A stretch of DNA of 44,630 bases, from contig JBKHDD010000022.1 in NCBI GenBank assembly GCA_046541515.1, forward strand, positions 1 to 44,630. Reading direction: 5' to 3'. The notes under the pieces were generated by a model. That model did no database searches and was not told the origin of the DNA. It worked only from the letters and a program-made list of their open reading frames with translations. Positions 34,451 to 42,802 of this stretch are shown here, piece by piece; the first letter of the stretch is position 1, and every line of letters starts with the position of its first letter. Both the position numbers and the translations under genes were made by a program. Origin of the DNA: CAYFVR01 sp046541515. Lineage in GTDB: Bacteria; Desulfobacterota; Desulfobacteria; Desulfobacterales; Desulfococcaceae.

Positions 34451-34852
34451 TTATTCGTCGCAAACCGGGTTTTCACGGAGCCATTGGACAAAATCCGAAA
34501 GTGTGATCTCCTCGGTGAGGACAAGACGGGTTTTATTGTCCAGGTGTAGGTGAGGAATCGGGGTTCCGATGTTTTTTGGATTGATTTTTCCAAACTTCAT
34601 CCGGAGGGCTCGGGGGTCCGGGGCGTTGTCGAAACCTGCGGCCACGGTCCCTTCACGGATGGCGTAAAACCGATATTTTCTTTCCCGGCCCGCTCGGAGT
34701 TCCGTGACGAAAATTTCACAGAATTCATATTTTCCGCGTAGCGTCAGCAGGGCGCGTTTCGGCGTGGTGTCCAAGTGGCAAAGCACATCCTGAAATGCTT
34801 TTTCCGCAATATGGATTAGCTCATCAAAATGTGGGTAAGCCGCTGTGTCCAA
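34451..34852 (-). CDS. TumE-like (DUF6516) toxin of a toxin-antitoxin pair
   Basis: 133 residues. It resembles the DUF6516/TumE toxin family as I know it: YPHFDELIHIAEKAF opening, a central strand region with ALLTLRGKYEFCEIFVTE, the hallmark GFDNAPDPRALRMKFG, HLHLDNKT, and a closing LTEEITLSDFVQWLREN. The TTG at 34852 is the first start after a stop in this frame and keeps the conserved opening. No ATG serves. The gene overlaps the upstream antitoxin-like gene by 37 bases, so translation is coupled. Local base composition is AT-richer than the flanks, suggesting acquisition by transfer. Biochemical activity of the family is not stated here because I cannot derive it from sequence. Confidence 0.6.
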   Translation of the reverse strand: MDTAAYPHFDELIHIAEKAFQDVLCHLDTTPKRALLTLRGKYEFCEIFVTELRAGRERKYRFYAIREGTVAAGFDNAPDPRALRMKFGKINPKNIGTPIPHLHLDNKTRLVLTEEITLSDFVQWLRENPVCDE

Positions 34853-35151
34853 TCATTCATACCTTTTCGGCAAAATTCCCATTCCGCCAAGTCAGATTCC
34901 CACATCCAATGACCCGCCTCCTCCAGTTTCTCCAGGTACGCTTCGTTTTTCGCGGTTTGCGTGGCAAATTCTCTGAAATCGCATTCGTATTTTTCCTGGA
35001 AATCCTGGTCCCTCCGTTTGAGTTCATCAATTTTTTCCGAGATCAGCGTTACGGCGTAGTGCTGAATTGCCCGTTCCACAGCCCTTTTGGGTTCCATGGA
35101 AAACGCGCGAAAAATCTCCGAATATTGATCGTTTAGGCGAATGTTTTCCAT
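34816..35151 (-). CDS. Antitoxin-like partner of the TumE-like toxin
   Basis: 111 residues, highly charged and largely helical. A YEIF-like N-terminal part contains AVERAIQHYAVTLISEKIDE, and a central EKYECDFREFA segment resembles a pattern common in partners of DUF6516 proteins. WESDLAEWEFCRKGM follows near the C-terminus. No DNA-binding fold is obvious. The assignment rests on gene order (first in the pair), small size, the 37-base overlap with the toxin, and a 15-base palindrome three bases before the ATG. There is no good SD, only AAAG inside the palindrome. Confidence 0.55.
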   Translation of the reverse strand: MENIRLNDQYSEIFRAFSMEPKRAVERAIQHYAVTLISEKIDELKRRDQDFQEKYECDFREFATQTAKNEAYLEKLEEAGHWMWESDLAEWEFCRKGMNDWTQRLTHILMS

Positions 35152-35154
35152 AAG

Positions 35155-35169
35155 CGAAACTTTGTTTCG
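35155..35169. promoter_or_regulatory. Palindromic operator candidate of the toxin-antitoxin module
   Basis: CGAAACTTTGTTTCG is a perfect 6-3-6 inverted repeat whose edge lies three bases from the antitoxin start codon. Toxin-antitoxin modules usually repress themselves through such sites. It also covers the ribosome-binding region, so RNA folding could contribute. Confidence 0.5.
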
Positions 35170-35310
35170 ATGTCTCTCGTCGGCGTTTCATGGAGAGAAG
35201 GATTGGTGGAAGGATTCATGAGAGATTTTAATGGACGCCGCCGACAAGGTAAAGAAAAATTTCCGAAATTCAAGCCTCAACGAACACTTCGAAACTCCCC
35301 TTCCGCCCGC

Positions 35311-36147
35311 CTATGGCCGAATCACCACCGTCTCGCTGATTTCGATGTCGTTGAGGAAGGTTTCGCCGCTGGTGTGGCGGGAGAAGGTGGCCGCGAAATC
35401 GGAGATGAAGGCGTTCTCTCCGGCCTGGAACCGTTTGGGCGGCTCGTCGATTTCGGCGAAATTGCCGCCGCCGAGCCGTTCGGAGACCAACGAAGTCTCC
35501 GGGTCGATGCCGTCGGCGGTCAGCGGGCGCCACCTCACCTGGAAATGGACCACCTCCGAGCGGCCGAAGTACCGGCCCCGCTGAACCTCAAAGCCGGCCA
35601 CCACGTGGCCCGGCCGTTTCAGCAGCGTTTCGCCCCCGCCGGTTCCCCCGATCCGGTCGCCCTCGAATTCTCCAACCAGCTCCATCTCCGGCGTGACGGC
35701 GGAATAAATCGGCGTGATGGCGTCGATGATGTCGCCGTGGCGGACGCGGAATCCCACCAGCGCGACGTTCTTGCCCCGCAAGGTGGGAAATTTCCCTTCG
35801 ATTTGCTCGCGGGCGCTTTCCGCCTTTTCCACCCCCGGCGATCCGATTTCGGTGGCGACGCCCACCGGACGAAAACGGGGCGCGCTGGGTTCGCCCTTCT
35901 CCAACAATCCTTTTAGTCCTTCCCGCACCGCGGTATCTTTGATGAGATTGGCGTCCACCAGAAACTGGAGAGAAGCGATCCGTTGATCGGTCTCCTCGGG
36001 CTCCAGTGCCCGAAGCACCAGATCGGATTGGAATTTCATTCGGGCCAAGTTGGTTTCCCAATATCCCTTCGCCACGCCGCCGGCCACCGTTCCCAATGGG
36101 GCCATCAGGCCCGGAATGACCAAGCCGGTCCATCCGTGCATTTTCAT
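35311..36147 (-). CDS. Unrecognised protein with N-terminal hydrophobic segment and possible jacalin-like repeat
   Basis: 278 residues from ATG 36147, which follows GGAGG. A hydrophobic stretch (LVIPGLMAPLGTVAGGVAKG, about 8-27) may be a signal or anchor. The middle is charged and helical to about 110. The second half is beta-rich and shows VGFRVRHGDIIDAITPIYS followed by GDRIGGTGGGE and PGHVVAGFEVQRGRYFG. This spacing (strand, IDAI, Gly-rich turn, second strand) is reminiscent of jacalin-type beta-prism domains, which bind carbohydrate or act in defence proteins. That is a weak impression, not an assignment. Neighbours give no clue: a toxin-antitoxin pair and an acyl-CoA ligase. Confidence 0.6.
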   Translation of the reverse strand: MKMHGWTGLVIPGLMAPLGTVAGGVAKGYWETNLARMKFQSDLVLRALEPEETDQRIASLQFLVDANLIKDTAVREGLKGLLEKGEPSAPRFRPVGVATEIGSPGVEKAESAREQIEGKFPTLRGKNVALVGFRVRHGDIIDAITPIYSAVTPEMELVGEFEGDRIGGTGGGETLLKRPGHVVAGFEVQRGRYFGRSEVVHFQVRWRPLTADGIDPETSLVSERLGGGNFAEIDEPPKRFQAGENAFISDFAATFSRHTSGETFLNDIEISETVVIRP

Positions 36148-36289
36148 GGCGTTCCTCCTTCGGGTTGAGGCTTGATCTTTCGTGCGAATCGTCGCGATAC
36201 GCTTGGAACCGTCCGACCCAGCGGGCATGGCTCAACCCTTTCGGAACCGCGGGAATGGGGATGACGATCGCTCCGGGCGTCTCCCTGAT

Positions 36290-38113
36290 TCAAGCCACGT
36301 ACATCTCCTCAATCTTCCCCGCCCAGCGCTCCGCCACCACCTTTCGCCGAAGCTTCATCGTCGGCGTCAGTTCTCCGTCTTCCACGGTGAAGGGGCGGTC
36401 CAGCAGGCGGAATTCTCGGATTTGTTCGTAATCGGCGAGGTGTTCGCACGCCTGTCGGATTCGATCTTTGAACAAGTCCCGAACTTCCGCCCGCGAAAGC
36501 AGCTTTTCGGGGGCCTCTTCGGGCAGGCCCTTTTGGGTCGCCCAGGCCGAGAGGGCTTCAAAATTGGGCACGATAAGCGCGGAAACGAATTTCCGGCCGT
36601 CGGCCACGATCATCGCCTGGTCCACCATCGGCTCGGCCCCCAGGGCGGTCTCCAGCGCCTGGGGCGCGATGTATCGGCCGCCGGAGGTCTTCATCAGCTC
36701 CTTGATGCGGCCGGTGATTCGCAGTTCGCCGTTGTCCTCGATTTCCCCCTCGTCTCCGGTCCGAAACCAGCCGTCCCACGTGAACGCCTCGGCGGTTTCC
36801 TCGGGGCGGTTGTGATACCCGGCCATCACGTTTCCGCCCCGGAGCTGGATTTCCCGATCCTTGGGATCGATCCGCGCCTCCACGCCCGCAAGCGGGAGTC
36901 CCACGTTCCCGAACCGGAATTTCCCGCCCGTCCGGCAGGTGGCGGTGGCGGTGGTTTCGGTGAGCCCGTAGCCGCAGAGCAGCGGGAGGCCGAGGGCGAA
37001 GAAGAACTGGTCGATTTCTGCGGAGATGGCCGCGCCGGCGCAGGGCATGAATCGGAGACGACCGCCGAGCACGTTTCGGATTTTTTTCAACGCCAACCGG
37101 TCGAGCAGCCGAAATTTGAGCTGAAGCAATAGTGGTTCCTGGCTTCGCAGCCGGTCCCGAGCGCACAAATGGTGAAGAAGCCCCGAACGAATCCCCCCGT
37201 CCAACAGACCGCGCTTCCAGCGGGACGCCGCCTCCCGGCGGGCCATGATTGTCTGGTGCACCTTTTCGGCGAAGCGGGGAACAACGCACATTACCGTGGG
37301 CCGCACGGCCGCCAGCGCCGAGAGAACCTCTTTTGGATCTTCCAGGTAGGCCAACACCGCGCCCCGGTCCAGGGCGTAGAGGGTCCAGGTGCGCTCGAAC
37401 ACATGGCTCAGGGGCAGAAAACAGAGGGAAACGTCTTCTTCGCCCACGGACGGAATCTGGTTTTGATGGGCGCGGCACTGGAATTCCAGGTTGCCCCGGC
37501 GCAGCACCACGCCCTTGGGCCGGCCGCTGGTGCCGGAGGTGTAGATCAGGGTGAGCACGTCGGATTCGTCGTGGCGGCCCAGCCGCGCGAGCCGTTCGGC
37601 TTCGTCCCCCTCGTTTCGCCCCCTTTCCCGAAGTTCGGTCAGGCTCATGGGGCGTTCCGACTCTTCGGCTTGGGACGACGGGGAGGCGTCCGGTTCCGGA
37701 TCGTCCAGCAGGATCACTCCTTTCACGCATTCCGCCCGGTCCCGAATTGCCAGGGCCTTTTCCAGCGCCTGGCCCGGCCCCGCGAACAACAGACGGATTC
37801 CGGCGTCCGAGGCGATGAACGCGGCCTGTTCCACCGAACCGGCGGCGTGGATGGGAGTGGGGACCGCCCGGATCATCTGGGCCGCCAGATCGACGATGGT
37901 CCACTCGGGCCGGTTGGGGGACAAAATGCCAACCGATTCTCCCTCGCCCACGTCTAACGCCAAAAGCCCCAGCGCGGTTTCCCGGACCCGGGATTCCAGC
38001 GTTTGCCAGGACATGTCCCGCCACTGATCGTCTCGAAAATATCGAAATGCCGGACGATCGCCCGAAGCGTTCGCGCGCGCCAGAAATCGTTCCATATGGT
38101 GCCGTTCGTTCAT
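36290..38113 (-). CDS. Long-chain fatty acid-CoA ligase (AMP-forming)
   Basis: 607 residues, the FadD15-like long form. It activates fatty acids to acyl-CoA through an acyl-adenylate. Motifs: P-loop TLIYTSGTSGRPKGV, FLPLSHVFERT typical of long-chain enzymes, CGYGLTETTAT, GWFRTGDEGEI, and ITGRIKELMKTSGGRYIAP with the hinge and catalytic Lys region. The ending with PTMKLRRKVV is standard. ATG 38113 follows AAGGAC. It is divergent from the FadJ-like gene, consistent with a shared fatty-acyl degradation theme. Confidence 0.92.
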   Translation of the reverse strand: MNERHHMERFLARANASGDRPAFRYFRDDQWRDMSWQTLESRVRETALGLLALDVGEGESVGILSPNRPEWTIVDLAAQMIRAVPTPIHAAGSVEQAAFIASDAGIRLLFAGPGQALEKALAIRDRAECVKGVILLDDPEPDASPSSQAEESERPMSLTELRERGRNEGDEAERLARLGRHDESDVLTLIYTSGTSGRPKGVVLRRGNLEFQCRAHQNQIPSVGEEDVSLCFLPLSHVFERTWTLYALDRGAVLAYLEDPKEVLSALAAVRPTVMCVVPRFAEKVHQTIMARREAASRWKRGLLDGGIRSGLLHHLCARDRLRSQEPLLLQLKFRLLDRLALKKIRNVLGGRLRFMPCAGAAISAEIDQFFFALGLPLLCGYGLTETTATATCRTGGKFRFGNVGLPLAGVEARIDPKDREIQLRGGNVMAGYHNRPEETAEAFTWDGWFRTGDEGEIEDNGELRITGRIKELMKTSGGRYIAPQALETALGAEPMVDQAMIVADGRKFVSALIVPNFEALSAWATQKGLPEEAPEKLLSRAEVRDLFKDRIRQACEHLADYEQIREFRLLDRPFTVEDGELTPTMKLRRKVVAERWAGKIEEMYVA

Positions 38114-38316
38114 CGCCAGAGAGTCCTTTTGATTCAGGTGGCCGGAGTGAGCGGGGGGCCGTTGATCCCCGCGGGCTTTTCTATCCGATGGCGGCCGATT
38201 GTCAACTGAATTCCCTTGAAGCGGGAGGCGCCGGACGGAATATTTCGGTTGATTTTTATAATGAAAAGAATAGAGTCTTCCAGGAAACGGATCGCACTGC
38301 TCGGGGAGGCCGGATC
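38114..38316. promoter_or_regulatory. Divergent promoter region of the acyl-CoA genes
   Basis: An AT-rich patch contains TATAAT on the plus strand (38257-38262) and, overlapping it, TATAAA on the minus strand (38260-38255). Neither has a good -35 at the right distance. It is probably the shared control region, possibly needing an activator. Confidence 0.35.
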
Positions 38317-40455
38317 GTGAAAACTGATTTTCAACATCTCACCGTCGAAATCCGGGACGGCGTCGCCATCGGTCGGGTGGCCCCGCCGCCGAAGAACGCC
38401 TTTTCCGAGACCCTGGCGTCGGATTTGTCCGAACTGGTTCAGGCGGTCCTTTCGGACCCGGAGGTCCAGGCGCTGATTCTCACCGGAACGGGCCGCCATT
38501 TCATCGGCGGCGCCGACATCGGCGCCTTGCTCCGACTGCGGGATCGGAACACCTGTCTGGGCCAGGTCCGCAGGTATCACTGCCTGCTGACCGCCGTCGA
38601 AACCGCCGGAAAACCGGTGATCGCCGCCATCAACGGCAACTGCTCCCGTTCCGGACTGGAGGTCGCCATGGCCTGCCATTATCGGGTGGCGGTTCAGGGG
38701 CGGCGGCTGGGGCTGCTGGAGGTGCGGTTCGGCCTGATTCCCGGCCTGGGCGGCACCCAGCGGCTTCCGAGGCTGGTGGGCATCAAGCAGGCCCTTCGGA
38801 TGATCACCGAAGCCCAAGACATCCCGGCGGCCGAGGCCCGCAACCTGGGCCTGGTGGACGAGGTGGCCGAGCCGGAGGAGCTGATCGACCGGGCGCTCAC
38901 GGCGGCCCGTCTGTTCAGCTCCGGCCGCATCAATTTTCGGATGCGGATGACCAGCCGACGGTTCGACAAGCTGCTCAGCGTGACCGAAAAGCAGGAGATC
39001 ATCGGCAGCGTTCGGGATCGGCTGGAGGAGACCGCCCGGGGATATCTGGCCCCTTTCAAGGCCGTGGAAGCGGTGGAGCGGGGGCTGGGCATCAATTTTC
39101 GGGGAGACATCGAGCTGGAGTCCGAGCTGTATTGCGAATGCCTGTTGTCGGACGTTTCCCGCAACCTCATCGCCCTCTTCCAAAACACCAAAACCGCCGG
39201 CCAGATTTCTCGGGTCCAGGGGGAAAAGCCTCGAAAGATCAAGCGCGTGGGGGTGCTGGGCTGCGGCAATCTGGGGCCGGGCGTGGCGGGGCTTCTGCTT
39301 CAGGCCGGCTTCGAGGTCTGGCTGTGGGGCAACGGGGAGGAGGACCTGCGGCGAGCCGCGGAACAAGTGCGGGCCCGCTTCGCCCGCGACGTGCGCAAGC
39401 GGCGGGTGGACGCCCGGGCCGCGGAGACCCTGATTTCCACCCGCTTTCATCCGGCAACCCAAATCGAGCGGATGGACCGGTGCGATTTGGTGGTGGAAGC
39501 CGGTCCGGAGGCGTTGGAAATCAAGCAGGGGCTGCTCCGCCGGCTGGAAAAATCCTGCGGCCCGGAAACGGTGCTTGGCACGGCCACCTCCGTCCTTTCG
39601 GTGGGGGAAATCGCGGCCCTGCTGGAAAACCCCGAGCGGGCGGTGGGGATACGGTTTTTCAGTCCGCCCGGGAAAATTCAGCTTTTGGAAATCACCTCCA
39701 GCCGCCGCACCGACGACCGGGTGCTGGCCACCTGCGTGGATTTTGCCCGGCGCTGCGGCAAGGTGCCTTTCGTCACCGCCGACGGCCCGGGCTTTTTCGT
39801 CTCCCGGTTGCTGTTCACTTTGGTCGGCGAAGCCTGTTTCCTGGTGGCCGACGGGGTCAATCCCTTCAGCATCGACAAGGCCATGACCGAGTTCGGCCTT
39901 CCCATCGGCCCCATTCAGCTCTGCGACGTGATCGGCGTGGACCTGGTGGAAACGGTTTCCCGCCATCTTTCCGGTCGGCTGGGCCGGCGCTGGCCGGCGC
40001 CTCCGCTGGTTCCCCAACTGGCGGCCACCGGCGGGCTGGGGCGAAAAACCGGGCTGGGCTGGTACGACTACAACGCCGAAATCCCGACCCTGAACCTCAA
40101 GTACCTGGAAGTGGTCAAGGACCATTTAAGCGCCGAGAAGCGCGCTCCCCGGAAGATGGCTCCGGAGGCGATCCAGGCCCGCCTGCTGGCCCGGGCGGTG
40201 AACGAGGCCGTCTTCATGATGGAGGAAGGGGTGAAATCCACCCCGGCGGCCATGGACTTGGCGGTGGTCTACGGCATGGGATTCCCGCCATACCGGGGCG
40301 GCCTTTTCCGATACGCGGACGCCCGGGGCGTCTCCCGCATCACCGAACTGCTCCAGAATCTGGCCGCCGAAAAGGGCGCCCGGTTTTCCCCGGCCGCCCG
40401 GTTGCGGGAGATGGTCAAAAAAGGCCGTTTGTTCCACGACGACGACGGCGGCTGA
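38317..40455 (+). CDS. FadJ/FadB-like enoyl-CoA hydratase/3-hydroxyacyl-CoA dehydrogenase fusion with altered dehydrogenase site
   Basis: 712 residues from GTG 38317, which follows GGGGAGG. The N-terminal crotonase domain (1-200) keeps both catalytic glutamates, Glu115 (SGLEVAMAC) and Glu135 (LGLLEVRFG), and GLGGTQRLPR. The NAD domain begins at VGVLGCGNLGPG (311-322). In the dehydrogenase half, the position of the catalytic His (G-x-H-FF-N/S-P) is Arg446 in GIRFFSPPG, and the substrate-contacting Asn of PGFFVNR is Ser496 (PGFFVSR). The partner Glu458 remains. The Asp usually ending the second Rossmann strand is absent (VWLWGNG). Hydratase activity is likely; dehydrogenase activity is doubtful. 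The C-terminal domain is otherwise normal (FPPYRGGLFRYAD). Confidence 0.88.
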   Translation: MKTDFQHLTVEIRDGVAIGRVAPPPKNAFSETLASDLSELVQAVLSDPEVQALILTGTGRHFIGGADIGALLRLRDRNTCLGQVRRYHCLLTAVETAGKPVIAAINGNCSRSGLEVAMACHYRVAVQGRRLGLLEVRFGLIPGLGGTQRLPRLVGIKQALRMITEAQDIPAAEARNLGLVDEVAEPEELIDRALTAARLFSSGRINFRMRMTSRRFDKLLSVTEKQEIIGSVRDRLEETARGYLAPFKAVEAVERGLGINFRGDIELESELYCECLLSDVSRNLIALFQNTKTAGQISRVQGEKPRKIKRVGVLGCGNLGPGVAGLLLQAGFEVWLWGNGEEDLRRAAEQVRARFARDVRKRRVDARAAETLISTRFHPATQIERMDRCDLVVEAGPEALEIKQGLLRRLEKSCGPETVLGTATSVLSVGEIAALLENPERAVGIRFFSPPGKIQLLEITSSRRTDDRVLATCVDFARRCGKVPFVTADGPGFFVSRLLFTLVGEACFLVADGVNPFSIDKAMTEFGLPIGPIQLCDVIGVDLVETVSRHLSGRLGRRWPAPPLVPQLAATGGLGRKTGLGWYDYNAEIPTLNLKYLEVVKDHLSAEKRAPRKMAPEAIQARLLARAVNEAVFMMEEGVKSTPAAMDLAVVYGMGFPPYRGGLFRYADARGVSRITELLQNLAAEKGARFSPAARLREMVKKGRLFHDDDGG

Positions 40456-40661
40456 ATCGGCCGGGGTTTCCCGGTCTCGATCCTCGTTTTCCTTTTCCGG
40501 ATGCCGGGCCGGGTCTGGAAGCCGACGGAACTCGCAGGCGGTGACGGGTCGGTCGCCCATATGTTCGCCATTCCTTCCCGGGACGCGTCCAGGACGCTCC
40601 ACCCCGACGGGGCGCACCTCTTTCCGGCGGCTCCGGAACCGTCCGACCTTCTCGCCTCTCG

Positions 40662-40709
40662 CTTTTTCCAAAAACCAAACAAATCCCAAAAACACCCAAA
40701 AAAAACAAA
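40662..40709 (+). promoter_or_regulatory. G-free, A/C-rich leader before the ADP-forming synthetase
   Basis: 48 bases without a single G on the coding strand lead straight into the AAAGGA ribosome-binding site. In GC-rich DNA this stands out. Such a leader would be unstructured RNA favouring ribosome loading. Confidence 0.4.
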
Positions 40710-40719
40710 GGACCCGTTT

Positions 40720-42801
40720 ATGGACGCATTTTTCCATCCGCGCGGCATTGTCCTGGTGGGGGCCACCGCGACGCCCACCAAAGGCGGTTACGCCATCCTG
40801 AAAAATCTGACCATCGGCTTCGACGGGCCGATTTTCCCGGTCAATCCGCGCTACGCCGAAATTGAAGGCATTCCCTGCTACCCCTCCGTGGCCGACGTGC
40901 CCGGCCCGGCCGACCTGGCCATCGTCTTTGTTCCCGCCCGCAGGGTGCCCGAGGTGGTGCGCGAATGCGGGAAGGCGGGGATTCGCGGAATCATGTTGGA
41001 GTCCGGCGGCTTTGCCGAAAGCGGTCCCGAGGGCGAGGCGTTGCAGGCGGCCGTGGCCGTCGCCGCCGCGGAACACGGCGTGCGCATCTGGGGGCCGAAC
41101 TGCATGGGGCTGGTGGACGCGGTTCGCGGCCTGGTCTTCTCTTTCGTGGCCCCGGGCATTTGGGACACCTTGACGCCGGGAGACGTTTCCCTGATCGTCC
41201 AGAGCGGGATGCTTTCCGGCGCGTTTCTCATCGACAACATGACCCGGGGCATCATGGGCGTCAGCAAGGTCTGCTCGGTGGGCAACAAAATGGACGTGGA
41301 CGAGTGCGACTTGATGGAATACCTGATCCAGGACCCGGACACCCGCTGCATCGGGCTCTACCTGGAGGCCATCCCCAAGGGCCGCCGATTTATCGAGTTG
41401 TGCCGCCGGTCGCCCAAGCCGGTGGTGGTGCTCAAGGGCGGCCAGAGCCGGCGCGGCGCGGAAGCGGCCCGCAGCCACACCGCCAGCATGGCCGGAGACC
41501 GGGAGGTGATTCGCGGGGCCCTGGCCGGGGCGGGGGTGATTCAGGCCCACGATTTTCAGCAGATGATGGACGTGTGCCGGACCCTGGCCGCCTTTCCGGA
41601 GGTGAAAACGGAAGGGGAGGGCCGGGTGGCGGTGCTGACCTACAGCGGCGGGGCCGGGATCGTGTCCGCCGATTTCATGGAAGAGTTGAATCTGACGCCC
41701 GCGACCCTTTCCGAGGAGAGCCTGTCGGAATTGCGGGCGGTGTTTCCCGAGTGGATGAAGCCGGGCAATCCGGTGGACCTGTGGCCGGCGGTGGAGCGCA
41801 ACGGAGCCGAGGCGGCCTACGGCGCGGCGGCCCGGGCGGTGGCGGCCGACCCGAATGTGGACGCCGTGTTCATCCACGCCTTCGCCGGCGGCTTCGCGCT
41901 GAACCCGAATTTGCCCGCCCTGGTTTCCACGATTCAGGCCGCCGGCAAGCCTTGCGTCTGCTGGCTGACGGGCGTGGACGCCGACGCCCGGGCCTTCCAG
42001 AAGCGGGCCCAGGAGATGGGCATGCCGGTCTTCCGGGAGGTCTTCCGGGCCGCCGAGTGTCTCGCGGCGGTGTTTGAGCGGCGACGGATTCGGCCGGATT
42101 CCCCGGCGTCGATTTCCGCGCCCGATTTGCCGGAATCGGTGCGGCAACGGCTGGAGATGGCGGGAGGGGTGCTGGACGAGGCGTTGTCCAAAACGCTGTT
42201 GTCCGAGATGGGGATTTTGGCGGTGGAGGAGGTGGTGACCACGGCCGTCGGCGAGGCGAAGGCGGCGGCGGAGCGGTTCGGCTGGCCGGTGGTGCTGAAG
42301 GGGCTTCGGCCGGGAACGGTTCATAAAACCGAGGCCGGGCTGGTGCGGATGGGGGTGGATTCCGAGGGGGCGCTGGAATCGGCGTTTTCGGAGTTGCTGG
42401 ACGCGGCCGAGGGCGGCGGGGTGCTGGTGCAGCGGCAGGTTCCCGCCGGGCTGGAGCTGATTGCCGGGCTGGTCCGCGATCCCCAGTTCGGCCCCTGCGT
42501 GATGGTGGGCATGGGCGGCGTGCTGGCCGAGGTGCTGAAGGATACGGCCTTCGGAATGGCCCCGCTGACCAAGGCGGACGCCCTGGCGCTGATCGGGCGG
42601 CTGCGGTCCCAGGCGTTGCTGGACGGCTTCCGAGGGGCCCCGCCGGTGGATCGGCAGGCGTTGGCGGAGATTTTGGTGCGCCTGGGAAACCTGGGCGCGG
42701 CGGCGGAACGGGTGCGGGAAGTGGACATCAATCCGCTAATCGTGGTGGACGGCAAGCCGATGGCGGTGGATGCGGCGGTGGTGGTGGGGGAAAGAGTCTG
42801 A
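40720..42801 (+). CDS. Acyl-CoA synthetase (ADP-forming), fused alpha-beta form
   Basis: 693 residues. These enzymes convert acyl-CoA, ADP and phosphate to acid, CoA and ATP, or the reverse. A CoA-binding Rossmann domain comes first (VLVGATATPTKGG, IWGPNCMGLVD), then a succinyl-CoA-synthetase-like domain with the phosphorylated His253 (ARSHTASMAGD). An ATP-grasp beta domain begins near 465 (WPVVLKGLRPGTVHKTEAG, LELIAGLVRDPQFGP, VREVDINPLIV). ATG 40720 follows AAAGGA. Placed after the acyl-CoA ligase and FadJ-like genes, it may recover ATP from acyl-CoA, or activate organic acids. Confidence 0.9.
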   Translation: MDAFFHPRGIVLVGATATPTKGGYAILKNLTIGFDGPIFPVNPRYAEIEGIPCYPSVADVPGPADLAIVFVPARRVPEVVRECGKAGIRGIMLESGGFAESGPEGEALQAAVAVAAAEHGVRIWGPNCMGLVDAVRGLVFSFVAPGIWDTLTPGDVSLIVQSGMLSGAFLIDNMTRGIMGVSKVCSVGNKMDVDECDLMEYLIQDPDTRCIGLYLEAIPKGRRFIELCRRSPKPVVVLKGGQSRRGAEAARSHTASMAGDREVIRGALAGAGVIQAHDFQQMMDVCRTLAAFPEVKTEGEGRVAVLTYSGGAGIVSADFMEELNLTPATLSEESLSELRAVFPEWMKPGNPVDLWPAVERNGAEAAYGAAARAVAADPNVDAVFIHAFAGGFALNPNLPALVSTIQAAGKPCVCWLTGVDADARAFQKRAQEMGMPVFREVFRAAECLAAVFERRRIRPDSPASISAPDLPESVRQRLEMAGGVLDEALSKTLLSEMGILAVEEVVTTAVGEAKAAAERFGWPVVLKGLRPGTVHKTEAGLVRMGVDSEGALESAFSELLDAAEGGGVLVQRQVPAGLELIAGLVRDPQFGPCVMVGMGGVLAEVLKDTAFGMAPLTKADALALIGRLRSQALLDGFRGAPPVDRQALAEILVRLGNLGAAAERVREVDINPLIVVDGKPMAVDAAVVVGERV

Positions 42802-42802
42802 T

